A program made the translations under genes and the position numbers. From contig CH672397.1 of assembly GCA_000153445.1 (NCBI GenBank), positions 80,020 through 144,019 of the forward strand: 64,000 bases of DNA, read 5' to 3'. Of this stretch, positions 8,243-17,236 are shown in pieces. Below the pieces are notes generated by a model. That model saw only the letters and a list, made by a program, of their open reading frames with translations. It searched no databases and was not told the origin of the DNA. This DNA is from a gamma proteobacterium HTCC2207. Lineage in GTDB: Bacteria; Pseudomonadota; Gammaproteobacteria; Pseudomonadales; Porticoccaceae. How positions within the stretch are numbered: the stretch's first letter is position 1; the number at the start of each line of letters is the position of its first letter.

Positions 8243-9935
8243 CCAGCTTATCCATAGCTATATGTTGATTTTCGTGTTCCCGGCGATTGCGGTATTCAAC
8301 ATTGCCATCGGCTAAACCGCGATCGCCAATAACGATTCGATGGGGAATGCCGATCAGCTCGATATCCGCCAACATGCCACCGAGGCGAGCTTTGGGCTCG
8401 TCCATAAACAGTACTTCATAACCGGCACTAACAAGCTTGCTATAAAGTGTCTGGCAGGTTTCGGCGACCCGTTCAGACTTATGCATATTGATTGGCACAA
8501 TGGCGACTTGAAACGGTGCAATCGACTCCGGCCAGATAATGCCATTATCATCGTGATTCTGCTCAATGGCTGCGGCAACAATACGACTGACACCTATACC
8601 ATAGCAGCCCATAGACATGGCGCGGTCTTTGCCATTTTCGTCGAGTACAGTGGCTTTCATAGCTTCGCTGTATTTGGTGCCGAGCTGGAAGATATGACCC
8701 ACTTCAATACCGCGCTTAATTTCTAATACGCCACGACCATCAGGGCTCGGATCGCCAGCCACTACATTGCGAATATCGGCAATTGTGAATTCGCCGCAGT
8801 CGCGCTGCCAGTTAACGCCGGTCAGATGATAGCCGTCGCGATTGGCACCGCAGACAAAGTCGCTGAGCTGCGCGGCCCAGTGATCCACAACGATTGGCAG
8901 ATTGAGATTCACTGGACCAATGGATCCCGGTGAGCAGTTCAAAGTGCTTTTAATCTGATCTTCAGTGGCGAAAGTCACTTCAGTTTGCAAGCCGAGGGCC
9001 CGCTGAGCCTTTACTTCATTGAGTTCATGATCGCCGCGGATCATCAAGCCATAGAGCTGAGTTTTGCCTTCTTCGTCTTCGGCGCTGACAATTAGCGCTT
9101 TAAGCGTTTGCTCAGCGCTGGTGTCGATAAAGTCGCAGAGCTGTTTAATCGTGTGCACGCCGGGGGTGGCCAATTCGGCCATGGTTTCTGTGGCGGGTAG
9201 GGCAGCTTCACTGGGTGCCAGTGCATCGGCCTTCTCTATATTTGCGGCGTAATCACTCTCGCTGGAAAATACGATGGCATCTTCCCCAGAATCGGCCAGT
9301 ACATGAAATTCATGGGAAACACTGCCGCCGATGCTGCCAGTGTCGGCCAGCACAGCGCGATAGACCAAGCCGGTGCGATCGAAAATCGCCGAGTAGGTTT
9401 GATACATCAGGTCGTATGTCTCTTGCAGAGAGGCGCTGTCCACATGAAATGAGTAGGCGTCTTTCATGCAAAACTCTCGAGTTCGCATCACCCCAAAGCG
9501 CGGGCGTCGCTCATCGCGGAACTTAGTTTGAATTTGATAGAAGTTGGCGGGCAGCTGTTTGTAGCTGCGAATTTCATTGCGAATAATATCGGTGACCACC
9601 TCTTCATGGGTTGGGCCGAGGCAAAATTCGCGACCATGACGGTCCTTGATACGCAGTAACTCAGGACCAAATTGGCCCCAGCGTCCAGATTCGGTCCACA
9701 GGTCGGCGGGCTGCACAACCGGCATCATAATTTCCAAGGCACCGGATCTGTCCATCTCTTGACGGACAATAGCTTCGACCTTGCGAAATACACGGAGGCC
9801 CAGGGGTAGCCAAGAGTAAAGCCCAGAGGCAACTTTGCGGATCATACCAGCGCGCAGCATTAGTTGATGGCTGATGACTTCGGCATCGGCGGGAGATTCT
9901 TTTTTTGTTGAAATCAGGTATTGGCTGGCGCGCAT
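8211..9935 (-). CDS. proS: Prolyl-tRNA synthetase
   Basis: A class II aminoacyl-tRNA synthetase charging tRNA-Pro, 574 residues, the bacterial length. The N-terminal [20 protein letters not shown], motif 1 region [17 protein letters not shown], motif 2 region ([23 protein letters not shown]) and motif 3 region ([16 protein letters not shown]) are present. An INS/YbaK-type editing domain lies between motifs 2 and 3, about residues 225-385. The C-terminal anticodon-binding domain begins near [17 protein letters not shown]. The stop codon sits inside a 15-bp tandem repeat and overlaps the downstream transglycosylase frame. Confidence 0.97.
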   Translation of the reverse strand: MRASQYLISTKKESPADAEVISHQLMLRAGMIRKVASGLYSWLPLGLRVFRKVEAIVRQEMDRSGALEIMMPVVQPADLWTESGRWGQFGPELLRIKDRHGREFCLGPTHEEVVTDIIRNEIRSYKQLPANFYQIQTKFRDERRPRFGVMRTREFCMKDAYSFHVDSASLQETYDLMYQTYSAIFDRTGLVYRAVLADTGSIGGSVSHEFHVLADSGEDAIVFSSESDYAANIEKADALAPSEAALPATETMAELATPGVHTIKQLCDFIDTSAEQTLKALIVSAEDEEGKTQLYGLMIRGDHELNEVKAQRALGLQTEVTFATEDQIKSTLNCSPGSIGPVNLNLPIVVDHWAAQLSDFVCGANRDGYHLTGVNWQRDCGEFTIADIRNVVAGDPSPDGRGVLEIKRGIEVGHIFQLGTKYSEAMKATVLDENGKDRAMSMGCYGIGVSRIVAAAIEQNHDDNGIIWPESIAPFQVAIVPINMHKSERVAETCQTLYSKLVSAGYEVLFMDEPKARLGGMLADIELIGIPHRIVIGDRGLADGNVEYRNRREHENQHIAMDKLDDFIAENIAK

Positions 9936-10038
9936 GGTTTCTCTTACACTGCTGGTCGGTTGATTTGAGGCGCCATTTTACGGCTCTGAGCTGTCGCCGT
10001 ACAGAGAGTAAACACAGATAAGCAGAGATGAGGACAAA

Positions 10039-10467
10039 ATGTTTCAATTAGATCCCCGATTAGAAGCGGACACCCAATTGTTGGGCGCCTTTCCATTGAG
10101 CTTATTACTGCTCAGTAAAGACGCCAATTACCCTTGGTGTATTTTGGTACCTCGGCGTGAAAATCGACGCGAAATTTATCAGCTGGACCAAGCTGACCAA
10201 CAGCAGCTGTTGCATGAATCCTGCCTACTTGCCGAGACCTTGTCTGATCTTTTCGGGGCCGACAAAATCAATGTCGCGACCCTAGGCAATATGGTTCCGC
10301 AGCTGCATATGCACCATATAGTGAGATTTGAGGCCGATGTGGCCTGGCCTGGGCCAGTCTGGGGAGCAGTGGTCGCAGCGACCTATCCGCAGCAACTGTT
10401 AACTGAAACAGCTGAGCGTATTGTCGCTGCGCTTGCACCGTTGGGCCTGCACGTTGAGCAGGCTTGA
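10039..10467 (+). CDS. HIT domain protein
   Basis: 142 residues of the histidine-triad superfamily, which hydrolyses or transfers nucleoside monophosphates from phosphate or phosphoramidate linkages. The motif reads QLHMHHIVR (about residues 96-104), so the first histidine of the canonical H-x-H-x-H is replaced by Gln, as in many proteobacterial HIT proteins of this short subfamily, while the central and nucleophilic histidines remain. NYPWCILVPRR near the N-terminus is typical. It diverges from proS by about 100 bp. No specific substrate can be inferred. Confidence 0.85.
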   Translation: MFQLDPRLEADTQLLGAFPLSLLLLSKDANYPWCILVPRRENRREIYQLDQADQQQLLHESCLLAETLSDLFGADKINVATLGNMVPQLHMHHIVRFEADVAWPGPVWGAVVAATYPQQLLTETAERIVAALAPLGLHVEQA

Positions 10468-10486
10468 TTGGAGTTAGATGCGGAGG

Positions 10487-11020
10487 CTACTGCGCCATAT
10501 CTTTTAGGCCTTTTAAGGCATGCACTTTAACGGCCACGGAAGCAGGGCGTGCTTTAAATGTCGTTTCTTTGCCGGTGAAGGGATTAGTGCCTGTATAAGC
10601 TTTTTTAGCCGGACGCTTAACCGTATGAATTTTAATCAGGCCGGCGAGAACGAATTCACCCACGGAGCGTTTTTTAACATGGCGTTCCACCAGAGTTGCC
10701 AGCTCAGTAAGCAGTGTATTCACCTGCTTGCGCGTCAAATCTGAATTAGCGGCCAGCTCACTGATGATTTGAGTCTTGCTAAAGCGCTCTCTGACAGCAG
10801 TGACTTTTTTACTCGGGGCTGTCTTGGCGACAGGTGCTTTCTTGACGGGCGCTTTCTTCACCCGAGCTTTCTTTGCCGCCACTTTACTAGAGACCTTTTT
10901 GACTGCCGCTTTTTTTATGCTGGTGCTTTGTTTAGCGGCGGACAGCGTTTTTTTCTTTAGCGGCGTCCTACCCTTTTTTGCAGTTGAGGTTGCTTGCGCA
11001 GATCCTTTCTTAAAAGCCAT
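10487..11020 (-). CDS. HU/IHF-family DNA-binding protein with long Lys/Ala-rich N-terminal tail
   Basis: 177 residues in two parts. Residues 1-75 are a basic, Lys/Ala/Pro-rich tail with repeats such as KKAPVKKAPV, resembling histone H1 or AlgP tails. Residues about 80-177 are an HU-type domain (FSKTQIISELAANSDLTRKQ, VGEFVLAGLIKIHTVKRPA, NPFTGKETTFKARPASVAVK). It should bind and compact DNA in the nucleoid. ATG at 11018-11020 is preferred to a GTG one codon upstream. An ordinary HU is about 90 residues, so the tail doubles the protein. Confidence 0.85.
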   Translation of the reverse strand: MAFKKGSAQATSTAKKGRTPLKKKTLSAAKQSTSIKKAAVKKVSSKVAAKKARVKKAPVKKAPVAKTAPSKKVTAVRERFSKTQIISELAANSDLTRKQVNTLLTELATLVERHVKKRSVGEFVLAGLIKIHTVKRPAKKAYTGTNPFTGKETTFKARPASVAVKVHALKGLKDMAQ

Positions 11021-11188
11021 CACATTTTCCTTTATAAATGTAAATCATATTTCATCCCTGCTGTATTGCGATTGAGGGCCAACAGGGCCTCGCAATCATT
11101 TATAGCCGCTGTTTTCCTGATATGCCAAAAATGGCAATGTTTTTCGTCATTTTTTTAATCTGCAGTGGGCTCAGCCCATGCGCGGGCA

Positions 11189-11217
11189 TTCTACAAGTGC
11201 TGGTGCTGGGGTATAAT
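11189..11217 (+). promoter_or_regulatory. Predicted sigma-70 promoter for fmdB-like gene and aspS
   Basis: A perfect -10 hexamer TATAAT lies at 11212-11217, with a 17-bp spacer back to TTCTAC at 11189-11194 as a weak -35. It is in the 300-bp gap between the HU-like gene and the zinc-ribbon gene and points toward them. The rest of the gap (11021-11188) shows only AT-rich leader sequence of the HU-like gene. Transcription start not verified. Confidence 0.6.
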
Positions 11218-11322
11218 GCGGCGCTTTTTCGCCGCGGCAGCCAACAAATATTAGGATATTGACTGTCTGCGACTATTGGACAAGTGTATTTTTACTCTCT
11301 TAGTCAGTTAGGAAACAACGTT

Positions 11323-11571
11323 ATGCCCATATATGACTATCGCTGCGCGGCTTGTGACCACGAGCTTGAAGCGATACAAAGAATGAGTGATGACAAGCTG
11401 GTGGATTGCCCAGCCTGTGAAAAGCCCGAATTAAAAAAACAGCTTTCCGCAGCAGGCTTTCGCCTCAGTGGAAGTGGATGGTATGAGACCGACTTTAAAA
11501 CCGGCAGCAAAAAGAATCTTAGCGACAGTGGTAGTTCGAAGGCAGCTACCACGGACGCCAGCAGCTCTTAA
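11323..11571 (+). CDS. FmdB-family zinc ribbon protein
   Basis: An 82-residue protein starting MPIYDYRCAACDHELEAIQ with two CxxC pairs (CAAC near residue 8 and CPAC near 33) that should bind one zinc ion, followed by SGSGWYETDFK and a disordered Ser/Ala-rich tail. The longer frame begins at a GTG at 11284, but ATG 11323 follows AGGA and gives the conserved family start. Genes of this family commonly precede aspS in gammaproteobacteria, as here (80 bp). Its function is unknown, and the name FmdB (putative regulator) is only a family label. Confidence 0.88.
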   Translation: MPIYDYRCAACDHELEAIQRMSDDKLVDCPACEKPELKKQLSAAGFRLSGSGWYETDFKTGSKKNLSDSGSSKAATTDASSS

Positions 11572-11651
11572 ATAAGCGCTAGTTTTACGCGCTAATTAAA
11601 GAACTCATTTAAATTTAACCAAATCAAAATTAGAATAGGGATAGACAACAG

Positions 11652-13427
11652 ATGTATCGATCTAACTATTGTGGATTATTCACCAGTGAGCATATTGATC
11701 AAGAAGTGACCCTCTGCGGCTGGGTAGACCGTCGCCGTGATCACGGTGGTGTGATCTTTGTTGATCTGCGCGATCGCGAAGGCATTGTTCAGGTGGTATT
11801 TGATCCCGATGCGGGTGAGTTCTTTGAGCAGGCTGACAGTGTGCGCTCGGAATATGTACTCAAGGTTACTGGTGTAGTTCGCGCTCGCAGCGCTGCGACA
11901 GTGAACCCGAATATGGCGACCGGTGAGATCGAAGTCTATGGCACTGCTCTAGAAATCCTCAATAGCGCCGTTACACCGCCATTTCAGTTAGATGACTATG
12001 TCACCGTGGGTGAAGATGTCAGACTTAAATATCGCTATATGGATTTGCGTCGCAAGGAAATGCAGAACAGCCTGCGCTTCCGCTCCAAGATCAGCTCATC
12101 GATCCGCAATTATCTGGTCGACGACGGCTTTTTAGATATAGAGACGCCGATCATGACCAGAGCCACCCCTGAGGGTGCGCGAGATTATTTGATTCCCTCG
12201 CGAACGCATCCCGGGCAATTTTTCGCCATGCCACAATCGCCGCAGCTTTTTAAGCAGTTGCTGATGGTTGCCGGCTTTGATCGCTACTATCAAATTGCCA
12301 AGTGTTTCCGCGATGAAGATCTGCGCGCCGATCGTCAGCCAGAATTCACTCAGATTGATATAGAGGCCTCTTTTGTCGATGAAGAGGACATTATGTCGAC
12401 CACTGAAACCATGATTCGCGGCGTCTTCTCTGAGCATATGGGCGTTGATTTCGAGACCTTCCCGCGTATGACCTATGCCGATGCCATGCATAAATACGGT
12501 TCTGATAAGCCTGATTTACGTATTCCTTTAGAGCTAGTTGAGGTCAAAGATCTGCTTAAAGACATCGAGTTTAAGGTCTTTGCCGGTCCAGCCAATGATC
12601 CAGCCTGTCGCGTTACCGCACTTAAAGTGCCAGGTGGCGCTGACATTTCTCGCAAGAAAATCGACGAGTACACCAAGTTTGTCAGCATCTACGGTGCCAA
12701 AGGTTTGGCCTGGATTAAGGTCAATGCCATTGAGACTGGCATCGAAGGGCTGCAGTCACCGATCATTAAATTCCTCGGCGATGAAGTAACCATGAATATT
12801 ATGCAGCGCTTGGACGCCAAGAATGGCGATATCGTCTTCTTTGGTGCCGACAAGTCTCAGGTAGTCTCTGAAGCCCTGGGTGCGCTGCGCTGTAAAGTAG
12901 GTGCCGATCTGGATCTTTATACCTGTGTCTGGGCACCTATGTGGGTGATTGATTTCCCAATGTTTGAAACCACTGATTCCGGTGCGCTAACGCCGTTGCA
13001 CCACCCGTTTACCGCGCCCTCGTGCAGCGAAGAAGAACTTAAAGCCAATCCGGGAGCGGCTCTGTCTCGGGCATACGACATGGTGCTCAATGGTTGTGAG
13101 TTGGGCGGTGGATCGATTCGTATTCATGATCAGAATATGCAGCAGACAGTATTTGAAGTGCTGGGTATAAACGCAGAAGAACAGCGTGAAAAGTTCGGCT
13201 TCCTGCTCGATGCCCTTAAGCATGGTGCGCCACCGCATGGCGGCTTGGCCTTCGGTCTAGATCGCCTAATTATGTTGATGACCGGTGCCGATTCTATCCG
13301 CGATGTTATTGCCTTCCCGAAAACACAGTCGGCTGCCTGTCTGCTGACTGATGCACCGGGTGTGGTGGATAATAGCCAACTGCGGGATCTCAGTATTAAG
13401 CTGCGTACTAAAGAGCCCGCTGCGTAA
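11652..13427 (+). CDS. aspS: Aspartyl-tRNA synthetase
   Basis: A class IIb synthetase of 591 residues, the bacterial length. The N-terminal OB-fold anticodon domain starts [21 protein letters not shown]. Motif 2 is [18 protein letters not shown], the GAD insertion lies around residues 290-420, and motif 3 is [15 protein letters not shown]. It charges tRNA-Asp, or tRNA-Asn too if the organism uses the transamidation route, which the window does not show. The gene is probably co-transcribed with the zinc-ribbon gene upstream. Confidence 0.97.
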   Translation: MYRSNYCGLFTSEHIDQEVTLCGWVDRRRDHGGVIFVDLRDREGIVQVVFDPDAGEFFEQADSVRSEYVLKVTGVVRARSAATVNPNMATGEIEVYGTALEILNSAVTPPFQLDDYVTVGEDVRLKYRYMDLRRKEMQNSLRFRSKISSSIRNYLVDDGFLDIETPIMTRATPEGARDYLIPSRTHPGQFFAMPQSPQLFKQLLMVAGFDRYYQIAKCFRDEDLRADRQPEFTQIDIEASFVDEEDIMSTTETMIRGVFSEHMGVDFETFPRMTYADAMHKYGSDKPDLRIPLELVEVKDLLKDIEFKVFAGPANDPACRVTALKVPGGADISRKKIDEYTKFVSIYGAKGLAWIKVNAIETGIEGLQSPIIKFLGDEVTMNIMQRLDAKNGDIVFFGADKSQVVSEALGALRCKVGADLDLYTCVWAPMWVIDFPMFETTDSGALTPLHHPFTAPSCSEEELKANPGAALSRAYDMVLNGCELGGGSIRIHDQNMQQTVFEVLGINAEEQREKFGFLLDALKHGAPPHGGLAFGLDRLIMLMTGADSIRDVIAFPKTQSAACLLTDAPGVVDNSQLRDLSIKLRTKEPAA

Positions 13428-13759
13428 TAGATAGTAAGGTTGTTGACTCGCTATTGACTTGGATTGCCAGCCTGTAGGATATTGAGGGCTGGCGACAATA
13501 ATGTGTAAGTGCAGATGCTAACAAACAGTAGTGTCTGTAAAGAAAATGCTTGGAAGATTAAGAAAGTGCAAAGTCGTTTGATTGCTTTGCACTAACGCAG
13601 AGATTCCGGACTATGTGTTGGATCGTTTAAATGAGCTCTTTTAAACAAGCTCGCTCAAGTATGAGCGGGCAATTGATCAAGCGCATAGATCGGCATAAAG
13701 AAGTAGTAGGATTGATAAATACTATAAACTCAAGCGAGTAATCAGAAGAGGAAATAGCG
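13428..13759. other. 332-bp gap between aspS and the acidic/basic repeat protein
   Basis: No convincing ORF. There are two hairpins: GCCAGCC (13466-13472) pairs with GGGCTGGC (13486-13493), without a following T-run, and GCTCGCTCA (13649-13657) pairs with TGAGCGGGC (13662-13670) with one mismatch. GAGGAAA before 13760 is the ribosome binding site of the next gene. The promoter of that gene is presumably here but no strong hexamers were seen. Confidence 0.5.
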
Positions 13760-14314
13760 ATGAAAGTTATAAGAAAAACAAAAGAATACAAAATTTATCA
13801 AAAGGGTTCTGGGCGTTTTGCCGTAAAGAACAGCGAACATAATTGGGTTAATGGCGACGACAAAGTGACTATTTTGCAGGCCGAGGGGCTGGTTAAAGCC
13901 GCTGCGTCGGCTCCGGCACCCGTTGTTGAAGAGGTCGTAGAAGCGGCTCCTGAAGTAGTTGAAGCGCCCGCCGCTGAGGTGGTTGAAGAGCCTGCGGCTG
14001 AGGTTGCTGAAGAGCCTGTTGTTGAAGAACCTGTTGTTGAAGAACCTGTTGTTGAAGAGGCCGCAGCAGCGCCCGTAGCTGAGGAAGCACCAGCAGCCGA
14101 AGAAGCACCAGCCGAAGAAAAAGCACCGGCAAAAAAAGCGGCGCCCAAAGCGAAGGCTGCACCAAAAGCCAAAGCGGCTCCTAAAGCTAAAGCCGCACCA
14201 AAGGCCACACCAAAAGCCAAGGCCGCACCAAAAGCCAAGGCCGCACCAAAAGCCAAGGCCAAAGCAAAAGCCGCACCGAAAAAAGCCAAAGCAGAGGCTA
14301 AAACCGACGAGTAA
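13760..14314 (+). CDS. Low-complexity protein: short conserved head, acidic block, basic Lys/Ala/Pro block
   Basis: 184 residues in three parts. Residues 1-46 (MKVIRKTKEYKIYQKGSGRF, then HNWVNGDDKVTILQAEGLV) form a small globular head also seen in other gammaproteobacterial hypothetical proteins. Residues about 50-115 are rich in Glu, Val, Ala and Pro with repeated EEPVVEEPVV. Residues about 118-180 are nearly pure Ala/Lys/Pro with APKAKA repeats. The basic part resembles AlgP and histone H1 tails, suggesting binding to nucleic acid or another polyanion. Adjacent acidic and basic blocks could fold on each other. The DNA is itself internally repetitive. No function is assigned. Confidence 0.75.
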   Translation: MKVIRKTKEYKIYQKGSGRFAVKNSEHNWVNGDDKVTILQAEGLVKAAASAPAPVVEEVVEAAPEVVEAPAAEVVEEPAAEVAEEPVVEEPVVEEPVVEEAAAAPVAEEAPAAEEAPAEEKAPAKKAAPKAKAAPKAKAAPKAKAAPKATPKAKAAPKAKAAPKAKAKAKAAPKKAKAEAKTDE

Positions 14315-14331
14315 GCAGGTTGGTTTAGAGA

Positions 14332-14366
14332 AAGCCCTCGGGTGTTATGCCTGAGGGCTTTTTTGT
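14332..14366 (+). terminator. Rho-independent terminator after the low-complexity protein
   Basis: An 11-bp stem AAGCCCTCGGG / CCTGAGGGCTT (one G-T pair) with a 7-base loop is followed by a run of T at 14361-14364 onward. It lies 18 bp after the stop codon and separates this gene from ruvC. Confidence 0.88.
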
Positions 14367-14479
14367 GTCCCGCCGAATCACGGCCCTATAGTAGTTGACT
14401 CCCAAGCATGGGGTTGCAACACTCTTATCCTTAACGCATAGGCCCTTTGCGGACCATTACCAAAAGACTAATATTCTCA

Positions 14480-14995
14480 ATGACTCGAATAATTGGCATA
14501 GACCCAGGATCCCGCCGCACCGGCTATGGCATAGTCGACGCTGTGGCAGGGAAGGTGAGCTATGTCACCAGTGGCATTATTCGTCTGCCTGAAGGCTCAC
14601 TGCCCGAGCGCTTAAAAATTATCTTTAATGGTGTTGGTCAGCTGATCGAACAGTATGCGCCTGAAGAAATGGGCATCGAAGAAGTATTTTTATCCCACAA
14701 TGCCAGTAGCGCGCTAAAACTGGGTCAGGCTCGAGGTGCGGCAATTGTGGCCGGGGTCAATGCCGGGCTCTCGGTGGGAGAGTACTCTGCCCGCAGTATC
14801 AAGTTGGCGGTAGTGGGCACCGGGGGCGCAGATAAGTCCCAGGTGCAAATGATGATTATGCAGCTATTAAAGCTTTCAAGCGCGCCAGCGGAAGATGCAG
14901 CCGACGCCTTGGCCGTGGCCCTCTGTCACGCCCAGACGTCGAGAGCCTTGGCCGCAACAGGCGCCAAAGGCTATGCCCGCGGGCGACTTAAATAA
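14480..14995 (+). CDS. ruvC: Holliday junction resolvase RuvC
   Basis: A 171-residue endonuclease that cuts Holliday junctions with RuvAB. The first acidic residue is in IIGIDPGSRRTGYG, EEVFLSHNASSALKLGQARG holds the second, and the last pair lies in EDAADALAVAL near residue 140. The start MTRIIGIDPGS at 14480 matches the family. A longer frame from 14447 adds eleven unconserved residues and is rejected. It heads the ruvC-ruvA-ruvB-ybgC-tol order typical of gammaproteobacteria. Confidence 0.96.
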   Translation: MTRIIGIDPGSRRTGYGIVDAVAGKVSYVTSGIIRLPEGSLPERLKIIFNGVGQLIEQYAPEEMGIEEVFLSHNASSALKLGQARGAAIVAGVNAGLSVGEYSARSIKLAVVGTGGADKSQVQMMIMQLLKLSSAPAEDAADALAVALCHAQTSRALAATGAKGYARGRLK

Positions 14996-15019
14996 ACTAA
15001 CTCAGGAACTATAGCGAAA

Positions 15020-15619
15020 ATGATTGGACGACTTCAGGGCAAGGTAATCGAAAAGCAGGCACCGGATCTTTTAATTGATGTGCAGGGCGTTGGCTATGAA
15101 GTGCTGGTGTCGCTGAACACCTTTTTTGGCGTTCCCGGCGTTGGTGAAATCACGACTCTACACACCCATTTTGTCGTTCGGGAAGATGTGCAGCAGCTCT
15201 ATGGTTTTGGCACTCAGTCCGAGCGTCAACTGTTCCGTCATCTCATAAAAGTTAATGGCGTAGGCCCAAAAATGGCCCTGGCGATTCTTTCGGGTATGTC
15301 GGCCAATGACTTTGCCATCTGTGTGCACAATAACGATATAGCCACCTTAGTAAAACTGCCAGGTGTTGGCAAAAAGACTGCTGAACGGTTGCTGATTGAA
15401 ATGCGTGACAAGATCGGCGATATGGATGCCACTGCGGCGGGATCTGCCACTGGTGCCCAAGAGGCGAAGCCGGATATTTCACAAGAAGCAGAGAGTGCAT
15501 TGATTGCCCTGGGCTATAAGCCTGCAGATGCGGCGAAAATTATCAGTCGCGTAGCAACGGAGTCGGTTAATGATGCCGGCGAGTTGATTCGTCTGGCGCT
15601 TAAAAGTATGGGTTCATAG
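15020..15619 (+). CDS. ruvA: Holliday junction branch migration protein RuvA
   Basis: 199 residues. The N-terminal OB-fold starts MIGRLQGKVIEKQAPDLLID, the middle has two helix-hairpin-helix motifs (LIKVNGVGPKMALAIL and LVKLPGVGKKTAERLLIEM), and the C-terminal domain III (SALIALGYKPADAAKIISRV) contacts RuvB. RuvA tetramers hold the four-way junction open. The gene lies 24 bp after ruvC and about 90 bp before ruvB. GGGCCGG (15621-15627) and CCGGCCC (15645-15651) in that gap can form a hairpin, but without a T-run. Confidence 0.97.
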   Translation: MIGRLQGKVIEKQAPDLLIDVQGVGYEVLVSLNTFFGVPGVGEITTLHTHFVVREDVQQLYGFGTQSERQLFRHLIKVNGVGPKMALAILSGMSANDFAICVHNNDIATLVKLPGVGKKTAERLLIEMRDKIGDMDATAAGSATGAQEAKPDISQEAESALIALGYKPADAAKIISRVATESVNDAGELIRLALKSMGS

Positions 15620-15710
15620 AGGGCCGGTTTTTCACAATAAACCTCCGGCCCGCTAGTGAAAATCTCTACCCATCAATGTATGCTTAGGGGCAAAATCACC
15701 ATGGTGTCAG

Positions 15711-16736
15711 ATGATAGAGCCCGACCGCATAATTTCCCCCGACATGTCTGTTGCCGAAGAGCGTTTTGATCGCGCACTGCGCCCGGAAAGCTTAAAAGAT
15801 TATGTGGGTCAGCCAGTTGTGGTTGAACAGTTGAGCATCTTTATTGAAGCGGCACGCAAGCGCAGCGAACCCCTAGATCACACTTTGGTATTTGGTCCTC
15901 CAGGACTGGGTAAAACCACGCTCGCCCATATTATTGCCAATGAGATGCAGGTGGCCCTTAAAACCACCTCTGGGCCGGTTCTCGAAAAAGCCGGTGATCT
16001 CGCGGCACTCTTGACCAACCTTGAACCCGGTGATGTGCTGTTTATCGATGAGATCCATCGTTTGAGTCCAGTCGTTGAAGAAATTCTCTATCCTGCAATG
16101 GAAGACTACCAACTCGATATTGTGATCGGCGAAGGGCCTGCAGCACGTTCGATAAAATTGGATCTACCGCCTTTTACCCTAGTTGGTGCGACCACTAGAG
16201 CGGGATTACTCACAGCCCCATTGCGCGATCGTTTCGGTATTGTTCAACGGTTGGAATTTTATTCAGAAACAGACCTGACCCATATTGTGCAGCGTGCCGG
16301 TGCGATTTTAAATGTCTCCATCGATGCCAAGGGTGCAGCTGAAATTGCTCGCCGTTCTCGAGGAACCCCGCGTATAGCCAACCGATTATTGCGCCGTGTA
16401 CGCGATTACGCTGAAGTCAAAAGTGACGGTTCGATTAGCGCAGAAATTGCTGATGCCGCGCTAAATATGCTGGCAGTTGATCAGCGTGGATTTGATCACC
16501 AGGATCGCCGTTTGCTGCTCACTCTGATGGAAAAATTTGAAGGGGGCCCCGTGGGCGTCGACAGTCTCGCCGCGGCAATGAGCGAGGAACGCGGTACTAT
16601 TGAAGATGTATTGGAACCCTATCTGATTCAGCAGGGGTATCTAATGCGCACCTCCCGTGGTCGTATGGCAACGCGCATGGCCTATGAGTATTTTGGGTTG
16701 CAGAGACCCAAGTCTATGGATGCAATCGATGACTAA
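15711..16736 (+). CDS. ruvB: Holliday junction branch migration helicase RuvB
   Basis: A 341-residue AAA+ ATPase that drives branch migration. Walker A is [12 protein letters not shown] (about residues 61-72), Walker B is VLFIDEIHR, sensor 1 is LVGATTRAG, and the C-terminal winged helix contains [20 protein letters not shown]. Length and start [12 protein letters not shown] are normal. The stop overlaps the start of ybgC by 8 bases, indicating coupled translation. Confidence 0.97.
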   Translation: MIEPDRIISPDMSVAEERFDRALRPESLKDYVGQPVVVEQLSIFIEAARKRSEPLDHTLVFGPPGLGKTTLAHIIANEMQVALKTTSGPVLEKAGDLAALLTNLEPGDVLFIDEIHRLSPVVEEILYPAMEDYQLDIVIGEGPAARSIKLDLPPFTLVGATTRAGLLTAPLRDRFGIVQRLEFYSETDLTHIVQRAGAILNVSIDAKGAAEIARRSRGTPRIANRLLRRVRDYAEVKSDGSISAEIADAALNMLAVDQRGFDHQDRRLLLTLMEKFEGGPVGVDSLAAAMSEERGTIEDVLEPYLIQQGYLMRTSRGRMATRMAYEYFGLQRPKSMDAIDD

Positions 16737-17142
16737 GGCGCTGGCAGAATTTCGTTTGCCTATCCGAATCTATGTCGAAGATACCGATGCCGGCGGCATT
16801 GTCTTCTATGCAAATTACCTAAAGTTTATGGAGCGAGCGCGCACCGAATTGATGCGCAGTCTAGGCTTCGATAAACCGGCGCTGTTTGATGATATACAGT
16901 TTGTGGTTAGCCAAGTGTCCCTGAAATATCATAGTCCAGCGATGTTGGATGACCAGATAAGCGTTACCGCAGTGCTCAGCAAAGCCGGTCGCGTAACCTT
17001 TGAAATGACGCAGCAAGTTTTTCGTGGCGATGAACTGTTGGTGGAGGGGTGGGTCAAAGTGGCTTGCATTAATTCCACCAGCAAGCGCCCCCAGGGCATG
17101 CCCAAACCAATGTTCCATGCTTTAACCGAGAGCTTTAACTGA
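16729..17142 (+). CDS. ybgC: Tol-Pal-associated acyl-CoA thioesterase YbgC
   Basis: A 137-residue hot-dog fold thioesterase, with the family start [32 protein letters not shown] carrying the catalytic aspartate (here described only in part: YVEDTDAGG). YbgC hydrolyses acyl-CoA/acyl-ACP and sits at the head of tol-pal operons. ATG 16729 overlaps the ruvB stop. The last residues (ALTESFN) and the stop are encoded inside a 13-bp tandem repeat that continues into the gap before tolQ. Confidence 0.94.
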   Translation: MTKALAEFRLPIRIYVEDTDAGGIVFYANYLKFMERARTELMRSLGFDKPALFDDIQFVVSQVSLKYHSPAMLDDQISVTAVLSKAGRVTFEMTQQVFRGDELLVEGWVKVACINSTSKRPQGMPKPMFHALTESFN

Positions 17143-17183
17143 GAACTTTAACCGAAAGCTTTAATCGAGAGCTTTAATCAAAA
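17119..17183 (+). repeat. 13-bp tandem repeat (x5) across the ybgC stop codon
   Basis: Five 13-bp units: GCTTTAACCGAGA, GCTTTAACTGAGA, ACTTTAACCGAAA, GCTTTAATCGAGA, GCTTTAATCAAAA. The ybgC TGA stop (17140-17142) lies in the second unit. Because 13 is not a multiple of three, the frame shifts at each unit. Confidence 0.9.
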
Positions 17184-17236
17184 TCGTTAGCAAAACGTTT
17201 TGAGAACCCAATTTAGCAAAACAGGGAGTGACACAG

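Noticed and set aside
10039..10467. Inactive HIT protein because the first motif histidine is Gln
   Set aside because: The same Gln form is common in this short proteobacterial HIT group, and the catalytic histidine is kept, so inactivity cannot be claimed.
13798..14289. Minus-strand Ala/Gly-rich frame of 163 codons
   Set aside because: It is the mirror of the low-complexity Lys/Ala/Glu gene and has no independent start signal or family features.
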